64,000 nucleotides of DNA from Halalkalibacter alkaliphilus (GTDB taxonomy: Bacteria; Bacillota; Bacilli; Bacillales; Bacillaceae_D). Location: assembly GCF_023555415.1 (NCBI RefSeq), contig NZ_JAKRYL010000001.1:124001-188000 (forward strand). Direction: 5' to 3'. This document shows positions 17,490 through 27,945 of the stretch, one piece after another (positions within the stretch are counted from its first letter, which is position 1; the number at the start of each line of letters is the position of its first letter). Under the pieces are notes generated by a model that saw nothing but the letters and a program-made list of their open reading frames with translations, did not search any database and was not told the origin of the DNA. Made by a program: the position numbers and the translations under genes.

Positions 17490-18286
17490 TTTTGTAAATT
17501 TAGGAATCCATACTCCTCAAAGATTTGCAATGACTTCTCAGATTGTAGGTACTCATAAAAAATCATTGACTCGTTACGCTTCTCACTCTCATTTATGACG
17601 CCTAGTGGGTAGATTATAGGCTCATGAGTTCCTTCCTCGGCTTCTGTGACTATATTCACCTTCGAAGAGATCAATGCATCAGTATGATAGACAATTCCTG
17701 CATCAACATTCCCCGTTTCAACATAAGTTAACACTTGCCTCACATCTTTTGCAAAGACAATCTTATTTTCAATCTCATTCCACAAATCTACATTCTCTAG
17801 CATTTCTTTCGCATATTTTCCAGCAGGGACTGACTCAGGAGTGCCTATCGAAATCGTTTGAGCATTTTGCTTCAAATCATCAAACGATTGAATTTGCTCG
17901 TTATCGATTATTGTAACTAAAACGATTTGGTTACCGACCAAATCGACACCGTCTTCTTCGTTTATAAAACCTTGTTCAACCAGTTCTTCGAATTTATCCT
18001 CAGCCGCTGAGAAAAAAACGTCTACAGGTGCACCTTGTATAATTTGCTGTTGCAATGCACCAGAACTTCCAAAATTAAATGTTACGTTAATGTTTGGATA
18101 CTCTTCTTCAAACGAAACTTTGATATCATTTAACACTTCAGTTAAGCTCGCAGCAGCTGAAACGATGATTTCTACATCTTCCCCTACTGCCTCATCTCGT
18201 TCACTACTGCCCTCTTCTTGAGAAGAACAGCCCATAACATTTAATAAAAGTATAAATAAAGATAATATCAAAAATGATTTTTTCAA
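17486..18286 (-). CDS. modA: molybdate-binding lipoprotein
   Basis: The substrate-binding protein of the molybdate transporter, about 266 residues. It has a lipoprotein signal (hydrophobic stretch then VMGC), an acidic spacer, and the ModA signatures VSAAASLTEVLNDIKVSFEE, FNFGSSGALQQQI, GAPVDVFFSAAED, VDAGIVYHTDAL. I prefer the TTG at 18286 (MKKSFLIL after conversion) because it begins the signal peptide; an upstream TTG at 18307 adds WWAGLN. Neither has a textbook ribosome site, so the start is uncertain. Confidence 0.9.
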   Translation of the reverse strand: MKKSFLILSLFILLLNVMGCSSQEEGSSERDEAVGEDVEIIVSAAASLTEVLNDIKVSFEEEYPNINVTFNFGSSGALQQQIIQGAPVDVFFSAAEDKFEELVEQGFINEEDGVDLVGNQIVLVTIIDNEQIQSFDDLKQNAQTISIGTPESVPAGKYAKEMLENVDLWNEIENKIVFAKDVRQVLTYVETGNVDAGIVYHTDALISSKVNIVTEAEEGTHEPIIYPLGVINESEKRNESMIFYEYLQSEKSLQIFEEYGFLNLQK

Positions 18287-18434
18287 ATTTAACCCCGCCC
18301 ACCACAAAAGATATATTTCATTATAACTAAATATAATATTAAATGGATAGATTTTATCTGTAATGTTCTCTAATAGTTCATTTAAAATAATTGAAAGAAC
18401 TTACGAACTTAAAATGATAGTCATTCCCTCCATT

Positions 18435-18615
18435 TGGGATTGTTACCTTTATGAAAGACTTTTCCGATTGGCTTCGTCCTCAAAATGGCCTTCATTTCAC
18501 TTATGATGCATTTATCAAAATCTTGTTGCTTTTAATTCGATCTTGCCCCCTCTATGAAGCACTTTTCCGCTGAAATTCGCCTCCATTCAGGACTTCATCC
18601 GCTCATTACAACCCT
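18435..18615 (+). repeat. 52-bp tandem array C (about four copies)
   Basis: Degenerate copies near 18439, 18491, 18543 and 18594, for example TTCATTTCACTTATGATGCA and CTATGAAGCACTTTTCC. It lies between divergent modA and the LysR gene. Confidence 0.75.
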
Positions 18616-18703
18616 CACATATACACTATTTGTAAAAAGGCGTTATAATTTGATAGAGAGAATACAAAGAATCGGAGAACAGCTATTGACGGAGGACAAA
18701 AAA

Positions 18704-19564
18704 ATGGATGAACGGGATTGGCTCATTTTAATGAAGCTTTATGAAAAGAAGAACATCACGAAAACGGCTCAAAGTCTATATATCTCACAACCGACATTAA
18801 CGAAACGAATTCAACAAATCGAGAAAGGATACAATACTGCAATCATTAATCGCGGTACAAAAGGAGTTCATTTTACCCCTCAGGGTGAGTATTTGGCTAA
18901 ATGTGCAGAGGAGATGCTTGAGCGTTTTCAAAGCATTAAAGAAACGGTCCTAAATATGGAGGAAGAGGTTAGCGGCACCTTGCGCTTAGGCGTCTCAAAT
19001 TACATAGCGACACACAAGCTCCCACGCCTATTAGGCCAGTTTCAAGAACAATTCCCGAACGTGAGTTACAAGGTGACAACAGGATGGAGTCAAGAAGTGT
19101 TTCATCAAGTCTATCACCGCGATGTGCAAATTGGCATTGTACGTGGCGACTATCAATGGCCCGGACCAAAACTCCTGCTTTTTGAAGAAAACATTTGTAT
19201 CGCTTCAAAGAACAAGATTGAGCTTCACAATTTACCCTCGCTACCGAGGATCGACTATAAAACGGACACCCTGCTTTTGCAAACCATAGATCAGTGGTGG
19301 AGTCGAACCTTTTCACAGCCCCCATTCATTGGGATGGAGGTCGATAAAGGGATTACCTGTAAAGAAATGGTGCTGAACGGGCTAGGCTACGGGATTCTTC
19401 CTAGTGCGCTCGTCGATGATCATCCCGACCTTTATAAAATTGACCTAACAGATGAACAAAGCAACCCATTAGTTAGAAAAACATGGATGTTCTATCACGA
19501 GGACTCTTTAAAGATGAAGGTAATGAAAGAATTTGTCCTATTTGTTGAACGATTGAATTTTTAG
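18704..19564 (+). CDS. LysR-family transcriptional regulator
   Basis: A 286-residue regulator with the LysR winged helix (WLILMKLYEKKNITKTAQSL, YISQPTLTKRIQQIEKGY) and a type 2 substrate-binding domain (GTLRLGVSNYIATHKLPRLL to GLGYGILPSALVDDHPDL). The start is ATG 18704, 8 nt after GGAGG. An in-frame ATG at 18554 lies inside repeat array C and is rejected. The AEC transporter gene follows in the same direction about 216 bp downstream and is a plausible target. Confidence 0.9.
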   Translation: MDERDWLILMKLYEKKNITKTAQSLYISQPTLTKRIQQIEKGYNTAIINRGTKGVHFTPQGEYLAKCAEEMLERFQSIKETVLNMEEEVSGTLRLGVSNYIATHKLPRLLGQFQEQFPNVSYKVTTGWSQEVFHQVYHRDVQIGIVRGDYQWPGPKLLLFEENICIASKNKIELHNLPSLPRIDYKTDTLLLQTIDQWWSRTFSQPPFIGMEVDKGITCKEMVLNGLGYGILPSALVDDHPDLYKIDLTDEQSNPLVRKTWMFYHEDSLKMKVMKEFVLFVERLNF

Positions 19565-19780
19565 CCCTAATGACTACATCTTTTTGGAAAACACCGAAGC
19601 AATGAACGCTCGCTATATGCCCTTTAGAGGATTGGATCTCTCCTCTAAAGACACGCACATTTGTGAGTCAGTCCCTTGTTTTAACCGAAGCATTCCTTTT
19701 TTGCATAGCGCTTCATAGATAAATTGAATTTTACGAACGACTCATTCATTTATAAGCTATAAATAGAGGAGTGATCGTTC

Positions 19781-20707
19781 ATGGACGTTTTAGCAGTGAT
19801 TGTTGTTAATGTGATGTTGCCCATTTTCTCACTTATAGCGGTTGGTGCATTTCTTCACCGTAAATTTGCGTTTGATATGAAGACATTATCAAAATTAAAT
19901 ACGTACTTACTCATACCAGCGGTGTGCTTTGCGAATGTGTATCAAAGTGAAATGAAGGGCGATACTCTATTTCTCATTCTTAGTTTTCTCGTTATCCAAA
20001 ATATTTGCCTGATGATCGTAAGTGCCGGAATGGCTAAAGCTGCGAGATTCGAGAATCGCTTAGCTTCTACCTTTAAAAACAGTGTTGTATTAAGCAATAA
20101 TGGCAATTTTGGAATTCCAATTAGCCAACTTGTTTTTCAGCATAACCCACTAGGATTAACGGTACAAATCATAGTCATGATTTTCCAAAATCTCCTTACC
20201 TTCACATATGGTTTATTCAATGCTGTGTCTGCTGAGAAAAAAGGATTTCATGCGATTGGACTCTTTTTAAAAAATCCTGTTATTTATGCCTTTTTGCTAG
20301 CGGTTATCCTGCAAGCCTTTGCGATTACTATTCCAAACTATTTGTGGACACCGATTGAAAACATTGCAAATGCGTTTCTTGCTATCGCCCTTATTACACT
20401 TGGAGCGCAAAGTGCCTTTATTAAAATTTATCGCTTTTCAAAGCCTTTGATTTTGAGTTTAATAGGACGTCTTATCATATCGCCTTGTATTGGGCTCATC
20501 GTGATTCTCATGCTATATCTTGAAGGAACGATAGCACAAGCATTATTTATCGCAAGTGCTTTTCCTACTTCTAGAAACAGCTCAATCTTTGCATTAGAGT
20601 ACGGCAATCACCCAGAGTACGCGGCACAAACCGTTTTAGTGTCCACTGTGTTTAGTATGGTCACGGTGACAAGTGTCGTTTATTTAGCGAAGATCTTTTT
20701 TCCATGA
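19781..20707 (+). CDS. AEC-family transporter (auxin efflux carrier / malate permease type)
   Basis: A 308-residue membrane protein with about ten helices. Family features are MLPIFSLIAVGAFLHRKF at the start, LNTYLLIPAVCFANVY, SNNGNFGIPISQLVF in the middle crossing and the second half ASAFPTSRNSSIFALEYGNH. AEC proteins export or exchange organic acids such as malate. AGGAGTGATCG precedes the ATG. A preceding LysR gene suggests acid-responsive control. A second AEC protein is at 62560-63462. Confidence 0.87.
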   Translation: MDVLAVIVVNVMLPIFSLIAVGAFLHRKFAFDMKTLSKLNTYLLIPAVCFANVYQSEMKGDTLFLILSFLVIQNICLMIVSAGMAKAARFENRLASTFKNSVVLSNNGNFGIPISQLVFQHNPLGLTVQIIVMIFQNLLTFTYGLFNAVSAEKKGFHAIGLFLKNPVIYAFLLAVILQAFAITIPNYLWTPIENIANAFLAIALITLGAQSAFIKIYRFSKPLILSLIGRLIISPCIGLIVILMLYLEGTIAQALFIASAFPTSRNSSIFALEYGNHPEYAAQTVLVSTVFSMVTVTSVVYLAKIFFP

Positions 20708-20748
20708 TTGCTCTACTGTAACATTCTTTCAAGAGCAAAAGCAGAATA

Positions 20749-20772
20749 GAAAGGCAGGAGAACCCGCCTTTC
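20749..20772. terminator. bidirectional terminator between the AEC gene and mtlA
   Basis: GAAAGGCaGG pairs with CCcGCCTTTC across an AGAA loop, between two converging genes. Confidence 0.7.
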
Positions 20773-20779
20773 CCTTAGA

Positions 20780-22705
20780 TCATTTACTATTAATGATATC
20801 CTTTAGTTCTGCAGCAGTTTTGGCTTGTACCATTTGATCAACATTTGCTTGTTCGGAACAAATCACAGCAATACCTGAAAGGATCTCTAAGTGTGTATTA
20901 TCTTTTCCGGCAATTCCGAAGATTAATTTTGTTGTTTCTCCGTTAAACTCCACCCCATTGGGTACCTGGACAACTGTAAAACCTGATTTGATGACTGCTT
21001 TCTTAGCTTCTTCTGTGCCATGTGGAATAGCTACATTATTACCCATATAAGTAGATGTGATCTCTTCACGTTCAATCATTGCATCTACATAGCTCTCCTC
21101 AACATAACCAGCTTTTACTAACGCTGTTCCAGCAAAGCGGATTGCTTCTTCTTTTGTTTTGAATTCTTTACCGATAAAGATATTTTCTTCTAGTAACAAA
21201 TCATCATCTTCAGCCATATTAGGCTCTACGCCTACAGCATCTTTCTCAAATTCTTCAACAAGCTCTGCCTGTTCTTCTGTTACTCCATTTTGCAAGCTTG
21301 CAATTAACTTATCGTATTCAGGACTTGATAAAAAGTTATCAACTGAGATGTGATAGGCACTTGGCAGCTTGTTCTGTGCTCTAGGCGTCAATTCTTCCTG
21401 CGTAATAACAACTTGAGCATCAGCTGGTATATTACTTATCGCTGTATTTGTTACTGATACATCTAGGCCAGCTTCTTTCACTTTCTTTTTCAGAAGTGAA
21501 GCCCCCATCGCACTTGATCCCATTCCTGCGTCACAAGCAAAAACGATCTTGTTAACATCTTCAGGCAAAACACCTTTATTTCCTGTAGCTTTTCCAGTTA
21601 CATTCCCTGCAACAGAACTCTTCTTACCTTTCATTTGCTCCATTTTCTTTGTAGCTTCGTTAATATCTTCTTCTGTTTGTTTGCCTGTTCTAAGCACGAT
21701 AGCAGAAGTAATGAAGGAAACAACTGTCGCTGCGATCACGGCTGCGAAGTTGGCTACATACACCATTCCCTCTGGTGGAGTAACAGCAGTTATCGCTATA
21801 ATACTACCCGGAGATGCTGGTGCAACTAGACCTCCGCCTAGAAGTACAAGAGTAAATACGCCACTCATTCCACCAAGGATAACAGAAATAATTAGCATTG
21901 GTTTCATCAACACATACGGAAAGTAAATCTCGTGAATACCACCAAGGAAATGAATAATTGCTGCTCCCGGGGCGGATTGTTTTGCCGTTCCTCTTCCAAA
22001 CAATAAATATGCTAATAACACACCAAGACCCGGCCCTGGGTTTGCTTCAAGCAGGAAGAGAATCGAACGTCCAGCATATTGAACTTGTTCTAAACCGATT
22101 GGTGTCATAACACCATGGTTTATCGCGTTATTTAAAAACAAAATTTTAGCAGGTTCAATTAAAATACTCGTTAGAGGAAGTAATCCCGCAACCACTAACC
22201 AGTCAACACCAGCGACAAGTACTTGTGTAAATGATTGGACTAAAGGACCTATACCTAAGAATGCAAGAATCGCAATCATTCCACCAATAATACCAGCAGA
22301 GAAATTGTTAACAAGCATCTCAAATCCAGATCTAATTTTCCCATCGATTGCTTGGTCAAACTTCTTAATAATGTATGACGCAAGAGGTCCCATTACCATG
22401 GCACCTAAGAACATTGGAGTATCAGGTGCACCAACGATCACACCTATCGTAGCAATAGCACCTACAACCCCACCACGCTGATCATGAACCAATTTACCTC
22501 CTGTGTAACCAATTAATAGAGGTAATAAATAAGTAACCATAGGTCCAACTAATTGGGCGAGGTTTTCATTTGGAAAAAAACCAGTAGGAATGAATAATGC
22601 CGTAATCAATCCCCAGGCTATAAAAGCACCAATGTTAGGCAATACCATAGAACTTAGGAAGTTACCGAATTTCTGAACTGCAACTTTAATATTTGATTGA
22701 GCCAT
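20780..22705 (-). CDS. mtlA: mannitol-specific PTS enzyme IICBA
   Basis: A 641-residue fused PTS permease that imports mannitol and phosphorylates it to mannitol-1-phosphate. The IIC domain fills about 1-340 (VQKFGNFLSSMVLPNIGAFI, GGIHEIYFPYVLMKP). IIB is about 380-475 with the phospho-Cys in FACDAGMGSSAMGAS (Cys about 390). IIA is about 500-641 with the phospho-His in VAIPHGTEEAKKAV (about 561). The full C-B-A fusion resembles the E. coli form rather than the split B. subtilis MtlA/MtlF. mtlR and mtlD are not adjacent, so the gene is an orphan here. Confidence 0.93.
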   Translation of the reverse strand: MAQSNIKVAVQKFGNFLSSMVLPNIGAFIAWGLITALFIPTGFFPNENLAQLVGPMVTYLLPLLIGYTGGKLVHDQRGGVVGAIATIGVIVGAPDTPMFLGAMVMGPLASYIIKKFDQAIDGKIRSGFEMLVNNFSAGIIGGMIAILAFLGIGPLVQSFTQVLVAGVDWLVVAGLLPLTSILIEPAKILFLNNAINHGVMTPIGLEQVQYAGRSILFLLEANPGPGLGVLLAYLLFGRGTAKQSAPGAAIIHFLGGIHEIYFPYVLMKPMLIISVILGGMSGVFTLVLLGGGLVAPASPGSIIAITAVTPPEGMVYVANFAAVIAATVVSFITSAIVLRTGKQTEEDINEATKKMEQMKGKKSSVAGNVTGKATGNKGVLPEDVNKIVFACDAGMGSSAMGASLLKKKVKEAGLDVSVTNTAISNIPADAQVVITQEELTPRAQNKLPSAYHISVDNFLSSPEYDKLIASLQNGVTEEQAELVEEFEKDAVGVEPNMAEDDDLLLEENIFIGKEFKTKEEAIRFAGTALVKAGYVEESYVDAMIEREEITSTYMGNNVAIPHGTEEAKKAVIKSGFTVVQVPNGVEFNGETTKLIFGIAGKDNTHLEILSGIAVICSEQANVDQMVQAKTAAELKDIINSK

Positions 22706-22856
22706 TCTTTTCTTCCTTTCAGTAAATTTATAAGATTTTTAACCAAATGATTATTATTGCCAATGAGATCTTTGTTATAGTAGATGACAAACCTATTGTT
22801 TCTCAATTTGCCACTGTTATACTTGAACAAAAATATAGGTAAACGCCCATAAAATC

Positions 22857-23050
22857 GCGGGATTCTTTATGAAAGACTTTTTCTAATTAGCGTCGGTCTT
22901 AAATGGTCTTCATCCTCTTCATGATGCACTTTTCCTATTCGATTCGCTATCGATTCAGGCTTCATCCTCTACATGATACACTCTTCCGTTTCAATTCGGT
23001 TCCCATTCGGGCTTCATACTCTGATGAAGCACTCTCCCTTTTCACTTCAC
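22857..23050 (+). repeat. 52-bp tandem array D (about four copies)
   Basis: Copies at 22857 (degenerate), 22909, 22961 and 23013, exactly 52 apart. Examples are TTCATCCTCTTCATGATGCA then CTTTTCC, and TTCATCCTCTACATGATACA then CTCTTCC. It lies between the mtlA upstream region and the trhO terminator. Confidence 0.9.
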
Positions 23051-23159
23051 TTTCAACACTAAAACTAATTACCAATTAATGGGTGAGAGAAATAAGGGGA
23101 TCGAACAGTCCTTCTATTTCCATGGCTAACCTAACAACAAACGAGGGTGTTTATACAAC

Positions 23160-23200
23160 AAAAAACGCATGAGATTTTCAATTACGAAAATTCATGCGTC
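23160..23200 (-). terminator. terminator of trhO
   Basis: ACGCATGAATTTT pairs with AAAATCTCATGCGT (one bulge) and is followed on the minus strand by TTTTTTGTTG. Confidence 0.8.
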
Positions 23201-23205
23201 ATGTG

Positions 23206-24186
23206 TTATGAAAGGACTTCTTGTTCCTTTTTTTCTAATTCCTTACCTAGTAGAGAAAGTCTATCTTTTACTTGCTCCTCAGACAAATTGTGCTCTTCAA
23301 CGTAGCGATTTCTTGGGTGCACTCGACACTCATGCGTGCAGCCGCGTAGGTAAATATGTTCATTCTCTTCTGTGCATATGATCTTTTTATTACATTCAGG
23401 ATTACCGCAGTTTACATATCGTTCACACGGTTCCCCTGTAAAGTGATCTTTTCCAACGATGACGTGTTCGGTTTGATTAACAGGGACACTTATACGCTCA
23501 TCAAATACATAACACTGTCCATCCCACAATTTCCCCTGAACTTCAGGGTCTTTTCCGTACGTAACAATCCCTCCGTGTAATTGAGAGACATCCTCAAAGC
23601 CTTCTTTCACTAACCATCCAGAAAACTTTTCACAGCGAATACCGCCGGTACAATAAGTTAAAATCTTTTTCCCCTCGAACTTATCTCTATTTTCTTTAAT
23701 CCAATCAGGAAGTTCGCGGAAGTTCGTTATTTCTGGTTTAATCGCTCCACGGAAATGTCCTAGATCATATTCGTAATCATTTCTAGCATCAATGACGATT
23801 GTTTTTGGATCTTGCATAGCTTCATAGAATTCTGAAGGCTTTAAATATTTTCCTGTTGTTTCAAGCGGATTAACGTCATCCTCTAATCGCAGTGTAACAA
23901 GCTCTTCACGATATCTAACGTGCATCTTTTTAAACGCATGCAATTCAGCTTCATCCACTTTAAACACCATATCAGCAAAACGTGAATCAGCCTTCATTGT
24001 TTGCATATATTTTTCAGTTTGTTCAATCGTGCCTGACACCGTTCCGTTTATACCTTCTGCTGCAACGAGAATTCTACCTTTTAGACCCAAATCATTACAG
24101 AAGTTTAAATGATCTGATGCGAACGCCTCTGGATCTGCAATTGGTACATACATGTAATACAATAACACTCTATATGAATGGTTCAT
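23206..24186 (-). CDS. trhO: tRNA uridine(34) hydroxylase, rhodanese-type
   Basis: A 326-residue TrhO/YbfQ protein that hydroxylates uridine 34 of tRNA on the way to 5-methoxyuridine. It has the N-terminal domain ([36 protein letters not shown]), the rhodanese domain with active-site loop [16 protein letters not shown] (Cys about 177), and a C-terminal Cys-rich region ([36 protein letters not shown]). The ATG at 24186 has AGGTGAG at proper spacing and aligns with homologues; 22 upstream in-frame codons are not family sequence. Confidence 0.92.
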   Translation of the reverse strand: MNHSYRVLLYYMYVPIADPEAFASDHLNFCNDLGLKGRILVAAEGINGTVSGTIEQTEKYMQTMKADSRFADMVFKVDEAELHAFKKMHVRYREELVTLRLEDDVNPLETTGKYLKPSEFYEAMQDPKTIVIDARNDYEYDLGHFRGAIKPEITNFRELPDWIKENRDKFEGKKILTYCTGGIRCEKFSGWLVKEGFEDVSQLHGGIVTYGKDPEVQGKLWDGQCYVFDERISVPVNQTEHVIVGKDHFTGEPCERYVNCGNPECNKKIICTEENEHIYLRGCTHECRVHPRNRYVEEHNLSEEQVKDRLSLLGKELEKKEQEVLS

Positions 24187-24493
24187 TTTATTCTCACCTA
24201 TGCTTTCTATATTTACTACCTTTCTATAATCCCTTTCCCAGGAAGGGTACAATATGAAAAGAATAGTTGCTAAAACAACTATTCGCCATAAAATATTCGT
24301 CTGTGAGTTACGCCAAGAAACTTTTTATACATAAAAGTATAAAAAACACTTCTTAATTACATCATATATCCGTGAAAAAAGCAAATAAATTTACAATTGA
24401 TTGTGAGGTAATAAAAAAAAGAACCCCCTTTATTGCTTGGCCTAATAAGACGCCTTTGTATTTGATCTGAAAGAAAGGAGCTCTTTTAACATT

Positions 24494-25327
24494 TCATTTC
24501 TTTATCCATCTTTGCAATTGAAATGACAATAAATGAGCTATCATTCTAATTGGAAACAAACCAAGCCAATAGCTCCCTTTCACTTTTAAGCGATCCATTT
24601 TTAAAAGAACCCTGTCAACAATAACAATTATGAATAGAGGCAATACTTTCAACCATTTCTTCTTCCGCTCTAATATAAACGTTGTAATGACTGTCTCAAT
24701 CACAAGATACACCTTAGTAAAAGAATAGTGTTCATACCAAGGCTGTGTTGTCCGGGAAGTCGGTGTAAATCTAAACAATCCAAATAACGAAGCTGAAAAT
24801 AATAAGCTCATATAAGTGAGGTGAATGGAATGGTACAAAGTCAAGTTCGAGAACAACTTCTTACTTTTTTTAATCCCCTTATAACAAACATCACTTACAA
24901 AAAAATAGGTACATATAGAAATTGCCGTAAAAGAAGTATGCCACCAGTTATTTTTGAAAATCTTTACTTTTAAAAATAACCTTTCAATGAATACAAAATA
25001 GAATGTAAACAATATTTTCATTTTCCAACCCAATTGAAAAGCTGATATGAATATGGCTGCAGAAGGAACAAATAAAGCTTGAGATAACACGGATCCAAAT
25101 GAGTTATCTTTTTCTTTTGTTCTAAGTATCCCTGTTCTATATCTATAAGCTTTTAAGATATAAAGAGGATATTCAAAGTGAAAAGCGAATCCAACGATCA
25201 ATAATAATGTAAGAAAAATCGTTTTCCTGTCTTTCCTTTTAGTAAGAGTCATACTCAAAAGAAGGATATGAATGATAATTAGACCTATATAATACGATTT
25301 GTTTTTGGCATCTCTCTTTTTATTCAC
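24494..25327 (-). CDS. integral membrane protein of unknown function (CBO0543-like)
   Basis: A 277-residue protein with a Lys/Arg-rich start and about seven hydrophobic segments (YYIGLIIIHILLLSMTL, IFLTLLLIVGFAFHFEYPLY, WKMKILFTFYFVFIERLFL). The WYEHYSFTKVYLVIETVITT and pattern of helices recall the CBO0543-type membrane family of spore formers. No catalytic motif is seen. Possible 3' hairpin with AAAGGGGGTTCTTTTTTTT at about 24414-24430. It stands alone. Confidence 0.7.
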   Translation of the reverse strand: MNKKRDAKNKSYYIGLIIIHILLLSMTLTKRKDRKTIFLTLLLIVGFAFHFEYPLYILKAYRYRTGILRTKEKDNSFGSVLSQALFVPSAAIFISAFQLGWKMKILFTFYFVFIERLFLKVKIFKNNWWHTSFTAISICTYFFVSDVCYKGIKKSKKLFSNLTLYHSIHLTYMSLLFSASLFGLFRFTPTSRTTQPWYEHYSFTKVYLVIETVITTFILERKKKWLKVLPLFIIVIVDRVLLKMDRLKVKGSYWLGLFPIRMIAHLLSFQLQRWIKK

Positions 25328-25441
25328 ATTGTTCTCCTTAAGTTGATTTTCCTGTTTTAGTTTTCAACTTAGAAGAGAAAAAATACGTCCTGCTTTTGAG
25401 CTGTTATTAACTCTATCCGGTCCATTACCATTACCATCACA

Positions 25442-25516
25442 TTACATTTTCACCTTCACAAACTTCCGCTTCCCAACTTGTACGACTAATCCATCAGTAA
25501 GAGATACACGTAATCC
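25442..25516 (-). pseudogene. relic of an S4-type C-terminus, tyrosyl-tRNA synthetase-like
   Basis: A 24-codon stretch GLRVSLTDGLVVQVGKRKFV followed by KVKM-stop resembles the end of a TyrS S4 RNA-binding domain (VQVGKRKFVK). There is no start codon in frame, and the DNA upstream reads on only with a frameshift. It is a fragment left by deletion; short length limits confidence. Confidence 0.4.
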
Positions 25517-25583
25517 TGTATCTTATTTTTTTCTCCATTTATAACTAGGCATTGGTCTTACCTTCTCCAATGCTTATTACTTT

Positions 25584-26345
25584 TTAATTACATTCCTTAT
25601 AAACCTCACGAGCTATTGATTCCAAAATATAAACAACCGGTACTTGTGTCGTTATATCCGAATACTTAAATTGTGGTTCTGTTACAATACCAAGCGAATT
25701 TTCAAAACGCTCTTCCGTTACATAATACGGAATATTTATATCAGATATTTTAGAAATCGTTGAGTGTTTGCTATTTGTGATACTAATGACTTCAATTCCC
25801 TGCCCTTTTAGTTGGTTAATATGCGAAATGATGGCAGGGGTTTCTCCTGATACAGATAAAGCAAGTACGACACTATCGGAAAGAAGTTTAGCATGAATGG
25901 GAAAGTATGGATCTTTGATGTACATGGAGAATTTTCCTATGCTTGAAAAATATCTAGCCCCATATTCAGCCATAATGCCTGAGCTTCCTGTCCCAATAAA
26001 GATGACATTATTCGCTCTTGCTAGTAAATAGGCTGCCTTCATTATCTGCTCTTCTAAATTGCCCTGTGAGATTCTCTCGAAAAAATCCATTAGAGAATGT
26101 TCAATGTTTTTAATCGTTGTCTTTTTATTCTCTTTCAAATGTAACTTCAGTTTAGTTTTAAACTCTGAAAAACCGTCACAATTCATCTTCCGGCAAAAAC
26201 GCAAAATGGTCGAAGTCGACACATGAGTTTCATCTGCTAGTTCACGAATTCGCATATACGCCACTTTATCTTCATTTTTCATAATATAGTTATACAAGGA
26301 TGTTTCTAATTCATTTAATGAAGCAATCATTTCAGCTGTAAACAT
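25584..26345 (-). CDS. RpiR-family regulator (HTH plus SIS domain)
   Basis: A 253-residue regulator: HTH_6 at about 1-77 (VAYMRIRELADETHVSTSTI, LRFCRKMNCDGFSEFKTKLK) and a SIS phosphosugar-binding domain (NVIFIGTGSSGIMAEYGARY, VVLALSVSGETPAIISHINQ). It is divergent from the GH4 phospho-glucosidase gene, 212 bp away, and most likely senses a phosphorylated sugar to control it. GGAGGTG lies 8 nt before the ATG. Confidence 0.9.
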   Translation of the reverse strand: MFTAEMIASLNELETSLYNYIMKNEDKVAYMRIRELADETHVSTSTILRFCRKMNCDGFSEFKTKLKLHLKENKKTTIKNIEHSLMDFFERISQGNLEEQIMKAAYLLARANNVIFIGTGSSGIMAEYGARYFSSIGKFSMYIKDPYFPIHAKLLSDSVVLALSVSGETPAIISHINQLKGQGIEVISITNSKHSTISKISDINIPYYVTEERFENSLGIVTEPQFKYSDITTQVPVVYILESIAREVYKECN

Positions 26346-26557
26346 GTGTGTCCCACCTCCAAGTTCAACTAGATAGTACCCTCTTTTTAGTCATATTACT
26401 ATATCTAAACAATAAAACATAGTGTTACATAGATGAAACAAGTTCCTTTCCTTGTTAAAAAACTCTAGATGTTCTACATATATTTACTCCCTTCCATTGT
26501 CTAGATAGAATCAACTTATAAAGTTTATTAAACAAATCCTTACGGAGGTGCAGTAAA

Positions 26558-27886
26558 ATGACAAAAGGAATTAAAATTGTAACGATTGGCGGAGGATCAA
26601 GTTATACACCTGAGTTAGTAGAAGGTTTTATTAAACGATATGATGAATTACCGGTAAGAGAATTATGGTTAGTCGATATAGAAGAAGGAAAAGAGAAACT
26701 AGAAATTGTCGGAAACTTAGCAAAACGAATGATTCAAAAAGCTGGTCTACCAATCGACGTGCATTTAACTCTCGATCGAAAAACAGCTTTAAAGGATGCT
26801 GACTTTGTTACAACTCAATTTCGAGTAGGATTGTTAGATGCTCGTTCGAAAGATGAAAGAATTCCTTTAAAATATGGAGTCCTTGGACAAGAAACGAATG
26901 GCCCAGGTGGATTATTCAAAGGTCTACGCACGATACCTGTTATATTAGATATTTGTAAAGATATAGAAGAGCTATGTCCTAATGCATGGTTAATTAACTT
27001 TACAAACCCTGCTGGTATGGTTGTTGAGGCCGTATTACGTTATTCGAATATCAAAAAAGTGGTAGGTCTATGTAATGTTCCAATTGGAATCGAAATGGGC
27101 GTGGCAAAATTATTAGATGTAGATCACTCCCGAATTCGAATTGACTTTGCCGGACTAAATCATATGGTATACGGCTTAGATGTCTACGTTGATGGAATCA
27201 GTGTAAAAGATAAGGTCATAGATCTATTAACAGATCCAGCCAACAGCAGCTTTGTGAAAAACATTGACGGATTAGGTTGGGAACCCGAATTTATTCGCTC
27301 TTTAAATGTTCTAACTTGTCCATATCATATGTATTACTACAAAAAAGATCAAATGCTCGAGAAGGAACTAAAAAACTACGAAACCGGAGAAACACGTGCT
27401 GAAGTTGTACAAAAGCTGGAAAAAGAACTATTTGAGCTTTATAAAAATCCGGATCTAGCTATTAAACCACCACAGCTCGAGGAACGTGGTGGAGCTTATT
27501 ATAGTGACGCAGCCGTTCGATTAATTTCTTCCATCTATAATGATAAGCGCGATATTCAACCAGTTAATACACAAAATAATGGGGCAATCACTGGTATTCC
27601 TTCCGACTCGGCCGTAGAAGTGAGTTGTATGATTACAAAAGATGGTCCAAAACCAATTGTCGTAGGAGAATTACCCGTACAAGTTCAAGGTTTAGTACAA
27701 CAAATTAAATCATTTGAGAGAGTAGCAGCAGAAGCTGCCGTTACAGGAGATTACGAAAAAGCCATTCTTGCTTTAACGATCAATCCCCTAACTCCGTCTG
27801 ATTCAATTGCCAAGGAAATTATCAATGAGATGTTAGAAGCTCATAAAGAACATTTACCTCAGTTTTTTCAAAAAGTAGAAGCATAA
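26558..27886 (+). CDS. 6-phospho-beta-glucosidase, glycoside hydrolase family 4
   Basis: A 442-residue GH4 enzyme, which uses NAD+ and a divalent metal in an oxidation-elimination mechanism. The NAD motif is [16 protein letters not shown] (about 9-24). Substrate and metal residues sit in [18 protein letters not shown] (Cys about 172) and GLNHM (His about 202). [20 protein letters not shown] is typical of the CelF/LicH group that cleaves PTS-imported cellobiose-6-phosphate. No PTS gene is beside it, so the transporter partner is missing locally. Confidence 0.92.
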   Translation: MTKGIKIVTIGGGSSYTPELVEGFIKRYDELPVRELWLVDIEEGKEKLEIVGNLAKRMIQKAGLPIDVHLTLDRKTALKDADFVTTQFRVGLLDARSKDERIPLKYGVLGQETNGPGGLFKGLRTIPVILDICKDIEELCPNAWLINFTNPAGMVVEAVLRYSNIKKVVGLCNVPIGIEMGVAKLLDVDHSRIRIDFAGLNHMVYGLDVYVDGISVKDKVIDLLTDPANSSFVKNIDGLGWEPEFIRSLNVLTCPYHMYYYKKDQMLEKELKNYETGETRAEVVQKLEKELFELYKNPDLAIKPPQLEERGGAYYSDAAVRLISSIYNDKRDIQPVNTQNNGAITGIPSDSAVEVSCMITKDGPKPIVVGELPVQVQGLVQQIKSFERVAAEAAVTGDYEKAILALTINPLTPSDSIAKEIINEMLEAHKEHLPQFFQKVEA

Positions 27887-27945
27887 GCAATCACCTGCAT
27901 GCTTATCATGAAAGACCTAGCCATATGTGTACACTAGATCAACAT

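Noticed and set aside
18554-18703. Upstream start for the LysR gene
   Set aside because: The ATG lies inside repeat array C, and the extra 50 residues are not LysR sequence; ATG 18704 has GGAGG.
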